Shown one piece after another: positions 1 to 11,784 of a stretch of 64,000 bases of DNA. The stretch comes from Larix kaempferi (taxonomy: Eukaryota; Streptophyta; Pinopsida; Pinales; Pinaceae), in NCBI GenBank assembly GCA_027924585.1, contig BSBM01000440.1, forward strand, positions 10,782,001 to 10,846,000, read 5' to 3'. Positions within the stretch are counted from its first letter, which is position 1; every line of letters begins with the position of its first letter. The notes under the pieces were generated by a model, which was not told the DNA's origin, did not search any database, and saw only the letters and a list, made by a program, of their open reading frames with translations. A program made the position numbers and the translations under genes.

Positions 1-2500
1 ATATTTCTGCAGAATATTTCCCTCTTGTAAATTAGGTGATTTCAAGAGAGATTCAAAAAAGGGAGGTTAGTGGTGATTGAAAACTGAGTTTTGCTTATTA
101 TTGAGGAGAAACAGAGTCGTAGGAGCAAGTCTTTTGGACTGCTACCTATTGAAGATTTAGTAGATTACTGCTACAACAACAAGAAGTTGGTTCAACGAAC
201 AGGCTCGGGGGTCCTAAGACAGTATTTGACTATTTTCAGGAGTTTGGTTGGGTGGAACAGTCTACCTGAGTTGTTTGTTTCCCTACAGAGTTTCTCGGGT
301 TCTTAAAATATTTCCTAACTTATTCTCAGTAAATAATTCTGTTCTGTTTATCTAGTATTATTCTGTTTATTTGCTTTCGAAAAGAATCTAATTCTAGAAA
401 TGTTTAAGTCTGAATGTTTAAGTTTAAATGTTAAATTGATAAATCAATATCCCCATTTTCCACATGTTGTTTGGGAGCATCGTACTCTAGTAGAGATAGG
501 CAAATTAAAATAGATTAGAAGATAGGCAAATTTCCATTTAAATTCGATAAATAGATAGTAATTAATTATGTTTCAATTTTTATGTTCCCAAGTTAAATAA
601 TAGTAGAAAAATTCTGCATAATATCTATGTATGTATTATAAGTATAAGAGCTTTCTGAGAATTTAAATAATGTATAATTTCTGCATTCTTATCAATATTC
701 TGTATAAAAGAAAAATATAGAGATCACAAGTATACATGTATCATAACAGAGTAACAATTACATGATAGCGATCATCAAAATAAGTTGGTATATAACAATT
801 ATTACCAGTTTTCATATTGTTTATAGACACTTGATTTCATTATCTCTGTTAATGTTTTTAGATTATTATCTTTCGGTATTATTATCATGAATTACATGCT
901 GTAAGCAAAAGCTTTTCACAGTCATTCCAAAATTTCTAGTTTCTACAAATACACTCATACACACACCATGTTTCTTTTGTTCCTTATTTTATTAATTTCA
1001 TCAACTTACAGTTCAAACATATAATAGATTTAATAGAAATATTCTATTGTGGATAAGTAATAGTTTTCTATCTCCTTTTATAAGCATCGTGTTGATTATC
1101 TTTCTAACAAATAATAGAAGCTCTATAAACATCATTTTGTTTTTACTCACCTATCTTTTTGCAAGTTGTTAGTGTCATTCATATTCTGTCAGTTTTCATT
1201 TCAACCCTATTTAGGTTTAGTTTTCCATTCTTATCTTTATTACATCCAGATACAAATAAAACACGAATGTAGGGTTTAATACTATTCGTGTCCAATGTAT
1301 ATATTATTGTAAACCATTTCGACATTTCACTCTATTATTTGTTAACATTACCAAACAAGGAATTACGACATCAACTTACAGTATCCAGACAAACAAACCA
1401 GATATCTATACAAATGTTTTAACATACATTGTATTACCAAAAGGAGTATTATCTTACACAGAGATCGAGCCCTCGGCTCTCTTTCCTGTTGTCACAAACG
1501 AATACGAAAACAAGTCGAATCTCACAAAGTCTTAAAAAAATTACATTAGAGCAATCTCAAACGAAGTCGACGCTTTTAAACAAATGTTTTAAAAACAGGT
1601 TTGCAAAACAAGTACACAAGAATTTTCCTAAAACCTTGTAGCCAAAAGAGCTCAAACACTCCAACATTGTCGATTTTCAACTCCAGTGTCAAACATCAAC
1701 TTGCAAAGTATAGAAACCAAAGTATCAAATAAACGTTTGAGAACCGGAGTATCAAACAGTAAACGCATTTTGAAAACATCTTCAAACACCATCAACGACA
1801 GAGCTTCAATAGGTCTTGGTAGGTCGTTTTTCATCTCGTGGAACTTTGCATTCAAAGACGAGGATCACTACGAGGGTATGGAAGACCCAAAGCTTACCGG
1901 TGTAAGAGCTTGAGTTTTCCCTTTCGTCAAACCCTCGACAAACCTTTCCAAAAACCTGTACCTAACAAACAATAGTTCGGAGTTAGACTCATGATACTTT
2001 CAAAACTGAGAATCGAAGTACAGTAAAAAGAAACATTATATCATCTTGGACGTTTACCTTCACCTTTTTCTGGCCAGTTCTTGGCGTACATCAGGATGAC
2101 AATAAAGGATTCGTTCCAGTCTTGGTGAGAGAACGCAAACATTTGTAGTTGACACCGCATTTGTAGCTTACAACGAATAACTTCAAACCTTCAACACTTT
2201 ATCACTCTGAACCTTGGACTCCATATAAAATTACAACACCATTACAAAGGTTAAAACCTGCAACCTTCTACACCAGTTCACAAATCTCGGGTTCGAAACC
2301 CTTGCAAAAAATTCCTACCAAAATTTTGGCAGCCTGTCGGCCACCTCCAGCAAAAGCAATAACACAATGCACCACTTTTTCCAAGTTAATAACTCAAACA
2401 CACAGTAGATGTTAGGGTTACCATCCGACGTCTTAGACTCATGATCATGGATGGTTACAACAGTGCCAGCTATGTCCACTTTGGTACCAACAAAATCAAC
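1..2500. other. AT-rich spacer without a supported gene
   Basis: No open frame here resembles a protein family I know. Short frames at 91-306 (+), 1429-1641 (+) and 1652-1913 (both strands) show no conserved motif or codon pattern. The first ~300 bases are less AT-rich and could be a retroelement leader, but I see no LTR end or primer-binding site. Around 1674-1780 there are loose repeats of a 'GTATCAAA(C/T)A' phrase, too diverged to define a unit. Confidence 0.6.
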
Positions 2501-3008
2501 ATTTAATGCCATCCTCCATTACCGTTTGACATTGCCACCTTGGCAAACACTTAAGTCAGCAACAACCAGTATCAGGGCGCATTATTCTGCCACAATAACA
2601 AGCAATAAGGAGAGAACACCTACGTGGAACATGGGCTATCCAACTTGGCAAAGATATGGCGCCAACTTGTTAATGGAAGATCATTGCATGATCTCTTTTA
2701 CAGTTCGAGACACATGCCAACTTAATTGATTCAACGACCTGTCCCATATAGAATTAAATGGCCACTTTGCATTACCTTTAGACATTGCCACTATGGCACA
2801 CGGTGGAGCAAGTACGATCAACGCTTGGAATATAACCCTTACACATCGACAAGCATGGAGGCATTCACGTCTACGTGGATCTCTGGGTTTATAACTCGGC
2901 AGGGAGGTAGTACTAAGCTTTTATTGCAAGATTGGATATGTGATCTCTACCACAACTCGAGACCGGCGCCAAATTGATGAGCCAGTGACCTGTCAAATCC
3001 AATTTAAT
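2501..3008. repeat. Diverged ~250-bp tandem duplication
   Basis: Two adjacent units, about 2501-2751 and 2752-3000, each begin with an AATTTAATGCC-like phrase. Both contain 'GACATTGCCAC(C/T)(T/A)TGGCA', a 'CTACGTGGA' block, a 'GGCGCCAA(C/A)TTG' block and a closing 'CGACCTGTC' or 'TGACCTGTC'. A third start (AATTTAATGC) sits at 3001 but does not continue. The units are clearly related but heavily diverged and carry small indels. No coding role is visible. Reading done by eye. Confidence 0.6.
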
Positions 3009-4250
3009 GCTTGGCAGTACCTAGATGTGATAACAAACATTACATGCTTCATTTGTTAACATAACAATAATTAACAATGTCATAGTTGTCATAGTAGTAA
3101 TAACGTATATGCAAATACATGATTATAATTCCAAGGTTTGCACTTTATTGTCATCACTTTCATACATTATAATGTTTGTATTTAATTTACAAACACTTAC
3201 ATAGTATTGTCACGAATCTAACGATGCATATATTGACAACATCTCCGATATATGTTTTAATATTGACATTAAATCAAAAATAGGTATAGTCACACTATTG
3301 TTTTCATAAAGACTTTGGATAGGTTGCATTTTGTTTATAAGCAGAATAACATATATATATATATAGTCCAAAGCTTAATTGCACTATATCCACATAACAT
3401 TTGGTTTAGTCATGTTTATATATTATTGTTTTTATCTTTTCATATATATTGAATAATATTGGTTGCAAGAGCTTATAAGCTCATAACTTTTACATACATT
3501 TTGGTACTATCATTCTAAATGATGACAACAAGACAGCTATCACTACAACCATCCAGAACAATGACAACAACAGCAACAATGATGTTAATAAGATACCTGT
3601 TCGACAGTTAACTTGGGTTGAGTTTACTCAGTTATAAGATGAACCTTGGAAATAAAAGGTGTAAGCATGCGAGTCATGCCTGTATGTTTTTATAGTTGCA
3701 ACAATCTCTAAACATGCCATTTTTATTTACAACGTTGAATTGAACTTTACACAAAAACTGGAATTTATTGCAATCATGAAACTTCTTACCTGTCGTCTGC
3801 ACATAGAACAGGTTCAAATGCTTTAGCATTGCAGCTAAGTAAGCTTCGGGGTCCCTCATAGGACTCCCTTGGGCAATAAAGAAGCAAATTGTCAGTATCA
3901 TCTCAAAGAAAAAGTATTATATCACATTTCTAACCTGGCATTTCATTATTACATCTGTCATACATATCGTTGCATTTGAAAGGTGTCGCATCAAAAGTAT
4001 GATCTATTCATGCATTTACCTATCTTAATGATAGTTGTTATAAATGTAATTAAGTTGTCGCTGTCACATTAGTTATAATAGAATTTTATTTATGTTTAGT
4101 ACAACAACTGTTTAGTTAATGTTGTTACATTTAGTAATTATTATTTTCCGCAATTATAAATTATCATAAATTAAGCCAATTGTTGCTATTTACAAAAATT
4201 TTAAATTTTTATGAAAATATGGGATGTTACATGTAGGGCACCAATCATAC
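3009..4250. other. AT-rich spacer, nothing recognised
   Basis: Very AT-rich sequence with a short (TA)n run near 3350-3364. A frame at 3674-3901 (-) has no recognisable motif. I see no LTR boundaries, RNA gene or transposon terminal repeats. Confidence 0.5.
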
Positions 4251-4251
4251 A

Positions 4252-4452
4252 TACCATCCACATGTACATAACAATATCATTTAAATATATCAAAGAAGAA
4301 AATCAACCATAAGTGCATCCACGTGCATAACCATAAATTGCATCCATGTGCATATAACACAAACACCATGCTAGGTGCATCCACCTGCATAGAAAGCAAA
4401 ACATCATCACAAAAGGCACCCAAGTGCCATCAATATATATATATATATATCA
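4252..4452. repeat. Cluster of GTGCATCCACGTGCAT-like short repeats plus (TA)n
   Basis: Four to five degenerate copies of a ~20-base phrase, 'GTGCATCCACGTGCATAACC', occur near 4256, 4313, 4338 and 4373, with a weaker one near 4421. Each is nearly self-complementary (GTGCAT facing ATGCAC-like halves). The cluster ends in a (TA)n run at about 4436-4450. It lies just downstream of the PMD pseudogene's 3' end. Confidence 0.5.
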
Positions 4453-4598
4453 TCATGAAAATGTCATAAGTACCCACTGTACCAAAATATACATATAAAC
4501 ACAGCAAGGAGCCCCAACAGCATCCTCGGTAAATATCATAAGCCATATATACAAAAACCCCACATGATTATCATAGTGCGGGCAGCCCTGTCAACTTC

Positions 4599-6050
4599 CT
4601 AGTCAGACTCCTCCTGGTAGTCCTCCTCATCATCATCATCTATAGACCCCCCTGCCTCAGTAGCAGCAGCCGCAGCTACCCGTGCTTCCTCCTCATCCTC
4701 TGCCAGCTCCTCCTTAGGAAACCCCTCCTCAGGATCCTCCTCCTCGGGCTCCTCATCCTCCTCATCCTCCCCAAGATAAGGTACATCCCCTCGAGCAAAC
4801 GCTCTCATGGTGTGTGCGGCCATCGCAATGCACCGCATAATAGGCCTCCACTCTTGTGGAGCATCATAACAAATATCGATCAGCTCTTGATCCAAATGCT
4901 ACCAACCATCGCTCACAATCCCCTCCGAAAGTCGATCAATCCCCTGCCTCAAAACATCCAGAGTAATAGAAGCACTCTAGTGACGACCTTGTCCACGCTC
5001 GACTAGGTCCACCTCCTCCACATGCCCTAGCTGTAGCCTATGACCTGGTGGTGGTAATGGTCCCACGTCTGCCAAACAAAAACACCAAAAGGTCAATACA
5101 AGTCTAATAACTACAAAATGATATCATACACAAAACCTGTCAAACTGAAATAAAACAAACATACCGTTTAGGCCCCAAGCCTGGCCAGGAGGTCTTGGCA
5201 TCCCGGGATCCCCATGAAAGTCCATCTTGGCGTATGGATAATCCTCGATGGATACCGATATCTGCATCCACTGTAGAAACAACTCCTTGGCGAAAAAATG
5301 GCCCACTAGCCCTCCACCCCTATGAGTCATCATCTCGCCCCATCGCCGCATCCATGGCTCGATCGAGGGTGCCATTCGTATCGCTTGGTGAGGTCGAAGC
5401 GTCTAAAACCGCTCAAAGAAAAAGGCACACAGAAAAGACGGGAAACAAAAGTCCTTCCCTGGGTGCTAGACCTTGCTCAGCTCTCGCCGAACAGTGGTCA
5501 AATACATCTGTCCCCATGCATAGTACATCCCGTTAAGGACGCTCTCGATCAATAGCATCTACCCTCCCATGACCCGGTTAGGGCCATGGGAACCCAAAAC
5601 CCATACCACTATCGCTGCAATAGCTTGCAAAACCGAGCTCTCTATGTCACATAACATGAGTGAAGACCCACTCACCACCTCCACAGGCAAACAATGTCTC
5701 TCCAGTAAAGTCTCCATCGAGACATTCGCCAGCCTCCTCGGCTGAGTCTCGGCAACCATACCTAACTGGGGCAACCCAGTTAGGAAATATACATCATCTA
5801 GGGTCAAATCTAGCCGCTCGCCCTAGATCATGAAAGCCTTGATCTCAGAATCCTAGAACTCAACTAAGTTGTTCAGCAATAGAGGTGTTGAACGCATATA
5901 TGGGATCTGTGCAAACTTCAAGAGCCCACTATCAGCTAGTACCTCTCGAACCCCTCGGTCTGTCCGGATGTTCCTTCGGATGTTGGGAGGAATCTCCAGC
6001 TCTCACCATCCAACCTCCGGCATCCTGTTAATGACAGCAATAAAGCTCAT
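4599..6050 (-). pseudogene. Plant mobile domain (PMD, aminotransferase-like) pseudogene, two exons visible
   Basis: PMD proteins are plant proteins found both as host silencing factors (MAIL1/MAIN type) and inside mobile elements. Here the diagnostic segment 'TLDDVYFLTGLPQLG' is encoded near 5760-5807, preceded by the usual N-terminal part (LLLNNLVEF) and followed by an Arg/Trp-rich segment (EPWMRRWGEMMTH, ~5330). A 96-base GT-AG intron (about 5069-5164) keeps the frame. The second exon ends in a long Asp/Glu tail (4599-4760). One frame runs from ATG 6050 (or 6023) to 4599 with no indel but with eight premature stops at 6003, 5853, 5823, 5559, 5466, 5403, 4977 and 4899. Seven are TAG, mostly where Gln or Trp fits. 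A splice-acceptor-like CTTTTAG lies just upstream of 6060, so a first exon may be missing. Not functional as read. Confidence 0.75.
5069..5164 (-). other. Intron of the PMD pseudogene
   Basis: On the minus strand the donor reads AACG|GTATGTTTG and the acceptor TTTGTTTGGCAG|ACG. Removing the 96 bases joins the exons in phase 1, and the downstream frame reaches the acidic tail. The intact splice sites show this was a spliced nuclear gene rather than a processed copy. Confidence 0.6.
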
Positions 6051-6075
6051 TAGATCCCCATCTAAAAGAAAAAAC

Positions 6076-6774
6076 ACAACCCTCTGGTGTGCACTTTCTC
6101 CTTTGAAACACGCGTCCCATAACACATACATTACCCATTTCCTTGCGCTTCACACTGCGCTTTCCTACCGGAAAGTCGCGGTCCACACCGCAGATCGAAC
6201 CACCCTCTGGTTGCGCCCTGAAACACATTTTCCCCTTTGAAAGCCATGCTTCAGAGCGCAACCATCATGGGTCCATCCGCGGAGCACACCGTAGTGTTTC
6301 AGATGTCCCAACATGGCCTAAACCGCACCTTTAGCGAAGAAAACTGCGCTTTGCAGCACAGTTATCCCTCCCATTGCTGCGGTCCAGACCGCACCAAACC
6401 ATCTGGAACCCGCGCTATGCCACGTAGGTTCCCATTTATGGCCGCTGTGACAAAAACTCTTAAATGACAAAGCTCGGGACATGGGCTCTTACCTGCAAGT
6501 CCCGGAACGCAAATCTACCAGTGAAATCTCCCACAAACTCAACTTTTACCTCTGACCTCCTCTATTGCTCTATCAAACTCACCACACACAAATGACACCT
6601 ATTATGGGGGACCACTTACTATTTATAGACATTGGCCTTATCCTCCTTTCGCCATTTCAAGATCATCCGAGGCCCGTTTCTCAAACCGTTGATACCAATG
6701 CACTCAGCATGGCTAGAACTTCATGATGGTTCGGTCAGTTTACATTTTTCACCGGCACCTTTTTTCGAGCATAT
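6076..6774. other. Spacer with repeated GCGGTCCACACCGCA-like phrases
   Basis: Upstream (in minus sense) of the PMD pseudogene. Around 6140-6400 the phrase 'GCGGTCCACACCGC' recurs in variants (6178, 6281, 6326, 6381), giving local GC-rich inverted halves. No frame here resembles a known protein. It could hold the missing first exon or promoter of the PMD gene, but I cannot show this. Confidence 0.35.
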
Positions 6775-7262
6775 TTTCATGCCCCTTGTCACCTCAATTT
6801 GCGTGCCACTTTGGCCATCGTCTGTTTTTGACATTCTTTATATTGTCAGATTTAGTTTTCCGTGCTCGTGATGACGCTTGAGATCATTTCTCGCTCTCAC
6901 CCCAAAATCTTCTGGGCATTTTTCTAATGTCCCTCGCCGCCTCGATTTGCATGCCACATTGGCCGTTGTCCATTTATGGCATGTTTTATATCGCCGGATT
7001 CAGTTTCTCGCACTCATGATGATGCTCAAGATCATTTCTCGCTCTCACCTCAAAATCTTCTGGGCATTTTTCACATGTTTCTCGTCGCCTTGGTTTGCGT
7101 GCAACTTTGGCCGTCGATCATTTTTGACATTCTTTATACCGTCGTATTCAGTTTTCTGTGCTCATGACGATGCTTGAGATTATTTCTTGCCCTCATCTGA
7201 AAAACTTGTTGACATTGTGTCCCTTCACCTTACCACCTCGGTTTGCGTGCCACATCGGCCAC
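6775..7262. repeat. 148-bp tandem array, about 3.3 units
   Basis: The landmark GC(G/A)TGCCACTTTGGCC recurs at 6801, 6949, 7097 and 7245, which is exactly 148 bases each time. Within a unit, 'GACATTCTTTATA', 'AGTTTTC(C/T)GTGCTC(G/A)TGA', 'GAGATCATTTCTCGCTCTCA' and 'CTTCTGGGCATTTTTC' follow in the same order. Units differ by scattered substitutions but share their length. The array breaks down upstream of ~6775 and soon after 7262. Confidence 0.85.
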
Positions 7263-7796
7263 TGCCGAATCTGTACAAGTTCGCACATCACAACCTATCA
7301 ATGAGCCCTCCACTCCATCCATACTGCAATTATGATGTTGTTTTGCCGCCATTCATCGATCCGCAAGGATTCCCCATCAGTTTTCCCCCCCTTATCACTC
7401 TACTGGATACCCATATTTATGCCTTCATCGAACACTTCCTTCTTGCCTCACCAACACTTTTGTTCGGTTTAAGTTTGCCCATTTTTTGGGCCGAGCAATT
7501 CCTTTACGAAAAAGGCACTTAGGGATTTTCTATTAAGATCTTTTCTAACTCCTAAAACAATGAAAAGATTGCCGAGCAATCTTGCTTCCTTTCATGCTCG
7601 CTAAAAGTATCTGAAAGGGCGTCTACCTGGTATAAGTTTACCCCTTTTCCAGACCTCGTAGACTAATTACGAAAAAGGAATACTTTAGTCACACTGGCTA
7701 GAAGAGTTCTTCACTGCATCCTTTTACGCCTTTTTGGTCTTTGAAGACTAACACACGAAAAAGCACCCCCTTGGAGTCCTCTTACTACTTCCAGAA
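7263..7796. other. Spacer, no gene recognised
   Basis: A frame at 7187-7522 (+) is open but has no motif I recognise and starts inside the 148-bp array. The phrase 'ACGAAAAAGG(C/A)A' recurs at about 7506, 7669 and 7755, hinting at an old diverged tandem structure. Confidence 0.4.
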
Positions 7797-7980
7797 TCTC
7801 TAAAAGTGAAAGCAACCACGAGCAATCACCGTCCTGGGCTCATACAAATCCACAAGACGGTACATATCCACCATTTCAGAGTTTTCTTATCGCTTTCAGA
7901 CTCCTTAAAATTGAAAGCACTTACGAGCATTAACTATCCTGGGCTCGCACAAATCCACACGACAGTACCATTTTTTGAGC
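7797..7980. repeat. 105-bp tandem duplication
   Basis: 'CTAAAAGTGAAAGCAACCAC' at ~7800 and 'CTTAAAATTGAAAGCACTTAC' at ~7905 start two units that share 'GAGCAATCACCGTCCTGGGCT'-like and 'CAAATCCACA(A/C)GACGGTAC'-like blocks in the same order. The spacing between equivalent GAAAGC positions (7808 and 7913) is 105 bases. Confidence 0.6.
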
Positions 7981-9446
7981 ATACTTTCACCCCTTCTTCG
8001 AGTTACTTAAACCATGAAGAAGGCCCCAACGTTGCCTCTCAATGCCACACCAAAGCATATATATAATTGCACTATCACGACAGCTTCCCCATCTTGGTCA
8101 GCTTTATTCAGAGCATTCTGCAAAATGTCACCTTCAGAGTCTCCAGATATGATCCTTTAGTAGATCCCCTGAGTCTTTCCCACTGCAGTACTTATCCCTT
8201 ATCCCTTAAGCTATGATTCCCATACCTAACAGTTAGTTTCATAAGCTGCTAGGCCATCCATGTCATCATGCTCTGAATAAAGGAAGTTTGATTCCTCCCA
8301 CTCCATTCACCCTAGTTATTCCCCGTCCCCACAGTACGTCAGTACCGCCATTAGTACTATCACATCTCTTTTGTACACCTCGCGCTCCTATCAAGGAAAC
8401 ATCATTTCCTTGGTAGTTGCAAGGTCTCCCTCTGTCGATGCCAACCAATCTATTCCAGAGGATAGAACCAGAGGTCCCTGTGCCTTGGAGTCATCGCCAT
8501 CAGCAGTGAGTGCCTACGGATCATTTGGAAAGGAGTCCTTAGTGCCTCTCTAGATGATTGTTTCTCACATGCTCGACGCCAACACCTTGATCGCATCATT
8601 GAGATTCGTACAGGGTATCGGTCATTTCAGTTATTAATAGAAGACCCCAGATGTTACCTGACTCCAGCACATCTGTGAGTCTACTAGAGGAAACAACCAG
8701 TGATATGTTCCTGTAGATATCTGGGCTGCGCATGGTGATAGTTTCATGAAAGTACCCCAGTAACATGCTTCTTTGACTCATAGTTATTGGACACCTCCAG
8801 ATCCAACATTTTTATCAGTGATTCTGGTACCACAATCAGAGTGACGAATGTTTTCCAGCATATCAGTTTTTTCACATCAACCATGGTTAGGCCATGGGTA
8901 TGTCCCAGATTTGCATACCCTCTAGACCAATATGATGTACACAACAATTTTCTCATGTATTGTTCTGGTCCCCCTTCATGGACCCCATTATTATATTTTT
9001 ACAACGAGCATGGGTATGCCCGCCTCGTCCATATGTTGAGATACTCATCAGTAAGACATGTATTTTTAGTTCTTGGCAGTCAGTACAGACCTCGTGTTCC
9101 AGTCTCCAACAAGTTCATGCTCTTCTCTATCCCAATGCTCATCACCCAGGAAAACCATAGTACTTATGATGTCCATCGGCCATACGATGAGTTCCTTCCC
9201 TTACACATCAGGGGGAAATCTGTTAACACCAAAAAAGTGCTCACTAACTCATCCCTTTGGACATACACCTCTGTTGACCAAATTTCCTACCAACCTCGCC
9301 TCCAAAACCCCATAAAACCCAAATGGATATTAAAAATACCCAAAAATTCCCTCAAAAACATACTAAAACCCCAAAAGAGGGTCAAAATCAAACAAATATG
9401 GAATAAAACCCAAAAGAAAATTAAAAAAAAAAGAGAAAATAGGGAA
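7981..9446. other. Non-coding spacer
   Basis: The longest open frame (8787-9467, +) ends in a Lys/Asn/Pro-rich stretch caused by A/C-rich simple sequence and looks fortuitous. I see no family motif on either strand. The segment 9300-9446 is strongly A-rich with scattered CCC blocks and leads into the promoter-like sequence at 9448. Confidence 0.45.
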
Positions 9447-9447
9447 A

Positions 9448-9699
9448 AAACCCTAAAAAAGCCCTAAAACCCTAATCCAAGTTTATAAAAAGGGGTGGAG
9501 GCCCCTCATTTCATTATCCCCAATCACTCTACCCTCATGCTGCTGAATTTTTTCAAAGCCTTAAGCCATCCATCTTTGTGCTTTTTGGCCTCCCTTGAGA
9601 TAAAAATTTTAGCCACCATCCAAACATTGGAGAGAAGAGTACCAAACTAAGGAACTCCGGAGCACACCGCCAGAACTCCACCAGCCTCATCTTCGAGGT
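9448..9699 (+). promoter_or_regulatory. Orphan promoter: two teloboxes, TATA box and a possible leader exon
   Basis: Two AAACCCTAA teloboxes (9448-9456 and 9467-9475) are followed by TATAAAAA at 9484-9491. Transcription would start near 9515. A pyrimidine-rich leader follows and reaches a good splice donor (TTCGAG|GTAAAT at 9698). In plants, telobox-TATA pairs mark housekeeping promoters and some LTR promoters. No coding region lies downstream on this strand. It faces the 3' end of the minus-strand gene at 10 kb, so it may be a solo LTR piece or a promoter whose gene is gone. Confidence 0.45.
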
Positions 9700-11784
9700 A
9701 AATTTATTTTTTGCAAGCCCTTTGTTTGCCCATAATAATAATAAAAAAAGATTCTTTATTCTACCATTTTTTCAAGTATACCGTTCATTGATTAAAGTCA
9801 TATTTTATTTCGTGCACATGTTTAAGCTTAGATTTGTTGTTTTATGGTATTTGCTTTAATTGTTTGTATTTAGTCTATTGTTAATTAATTCCATACTGTT
9901 GTTAAGGATTCCATAATCCTTAGTAGGTGATCACTTGCAAAGGCAGGGGCTAAAACCCCAACCACACTTCATAAAATTTAAATAAGACCTGAATTTTGAA
10001 GCCTTGTTTATTATCAAGTCCCAAATTAGATGTTTTGCACCTTGCATGGGTAGCTGCCTTGTAATTTGAGACACTAATTTCTAATTTTTGTCTATCAACT
10101 CCCTATTCTTATTTTCTAAATATTTTCTTTCCTCTTCTTTCTTCTGGTTTTCCTCCTCTAACTTCTGTATTTCTTCTTTCAATTCCTTAATATCCACATC
10201 TTTTAAACTGACTTGAGACATGGCTTGAATTAAATCCTTTGTACTTTCTTCTTTGTTGCTTTGACCTGTTCCTTGCTTTTCTTGTATCACACCTGCTAAT
10301 GTTATCTTCAAATTTTCAATTTGAGTCTTGAGACTCAACCTGTCCTTTCCCAACTTATTTCTTTTTCTCCAGACTTAATCCATTTTGCTTTATAATCATC
10401 TAATTCTTGTGATAGGGATTCTTTTTCTTGTTCTAGAATAGTCAATTCAGATGCTTGAATTAGTTGAGTGCATGGAATTTTGAGCTTTTTCTTAAGCGAC
10501 TGAATGGTGCTTTACTTTTTCATTTAAGAGTTTCTTTCTTGCTTCCCCTTTATTTGGCTCATTGTTAGTTTCCACTAAATCAATTTGCAATTTATTAATC
10601 TCCTGCTGGTGAGCTTTATTCTCTATCTTCTACTGCTTTAATTGGATTTCTAGTCTGTTCACTGTATTTTGCAACTTTGTAATTTTCAAAGTGGCTTTCA
10701 TCAAGTATGTATAAATGATCTCTCCATTTGCCTATGCAAATGGATCTTATCTGGAATTGGTATCTTGTTTAAATTTATCTTCATCTCTGAAACTCTATCA
10801 TTAGATGATATGGCCAAATTGAAAGTGTTTTTTACAGGATCTCTAGCAGTCATCAAAGTGACCTCTAAATCTGCTACACTTCTTATTTTAGGAAACAATT
10901 TATTTCTTTTCTTTGATGTGGCATGTTTTTCTTTACTATATTTAACATACAATTCAGTACTAAATTGAAACTTGTCACTATCACCTGTAGCTTTTGATTC
11001 ATCAAATTAATAATCAAACATTTGAACCTCTAGGCCTTGATATTTTTCTTTATTTTTCCCTTTTTCCACTACCAAACATAACAATTCATTTTGTGGATCT
11101 AATTTGAATTTCTTCATTCCTATTCTTCCACCTCTGTATCAGTAGTTTCATCGAAACTCTTCTTGCTATAAATTTTTATTTTACCTGGGGTAGGTATCAA
11201 TTCAACTGAAACTTTTGCTAGTCCAAAGGGATTGGATTGTGAACATTCTGAGACTTCTACATCAGATTCATACTGCAACAAGTTTGCCTTCCTAGCTAAC
11301 CCTTCAAATTCTTGATGATCAAATGCCTTTCTTTTTTTTTGTTGCCTCCTTTGGGAAATGATATGACATGGGTCATAATTTATAGCAATGGCCTTCTTAA
11401 AATTCATTATCTCCAATTGTTTTACTATAAAATAAAGAGATTTTATGTTCTTGACTATGAAAGGGCCTATTTTTAGAGGAAATTGTATGTCTGAAGCCTT
11501 CTTGCAAGCCAAGAAATGGTCATTTTCAACTATCAACTTCTGTCTTATGAATTCTAAGGAAAAAACTTTCAATGTCAAGAAAGCTGGTAAAACCCATGGC
11601 TCCCTAACAAAACCATAAATCCTAATCACTGTATGTTTCAACAAAAACCTGTCACCAACTGCTTTATCTGGACTCGGTTGCATTAGGATTTTCATCTCTA
11701 GTAATACTCTTGGTAAGTTTTCTTCAAAAATCACCCTATACACTTCTGATAATATGAGCTTCATGAAGTTAAACATATTACTCT

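Noticed and set aside
1-306. Possible retroelement leader at the window start
   Set aside because: Composition is suggestive, but there is no LTR end, primer site or matching copy in the window.
5124-5807. Plus-strand frames over the PMD gene
   Set aside because: The minus strand carries the PMD signature in one long phase with a spliced intron. The plus frames are shadows.
4599-6050. Alternative genetic code or TAG read-through
   Set aside because: TAG-rich stops in the PMD frame suggest it at first, but other elements have TGA and TAA at non-Gln positions and frameshifts. The window is nuclear plant DNA, so decay is simpler.
8787-9467. 226-codon plus-strand open frame
   Set aside because: No family motif. 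Its end is Lys/Asn/Pro-rich because of A/C-rich simple sequence, and it overlaps the promoter-like region. Most likely fortuitous.
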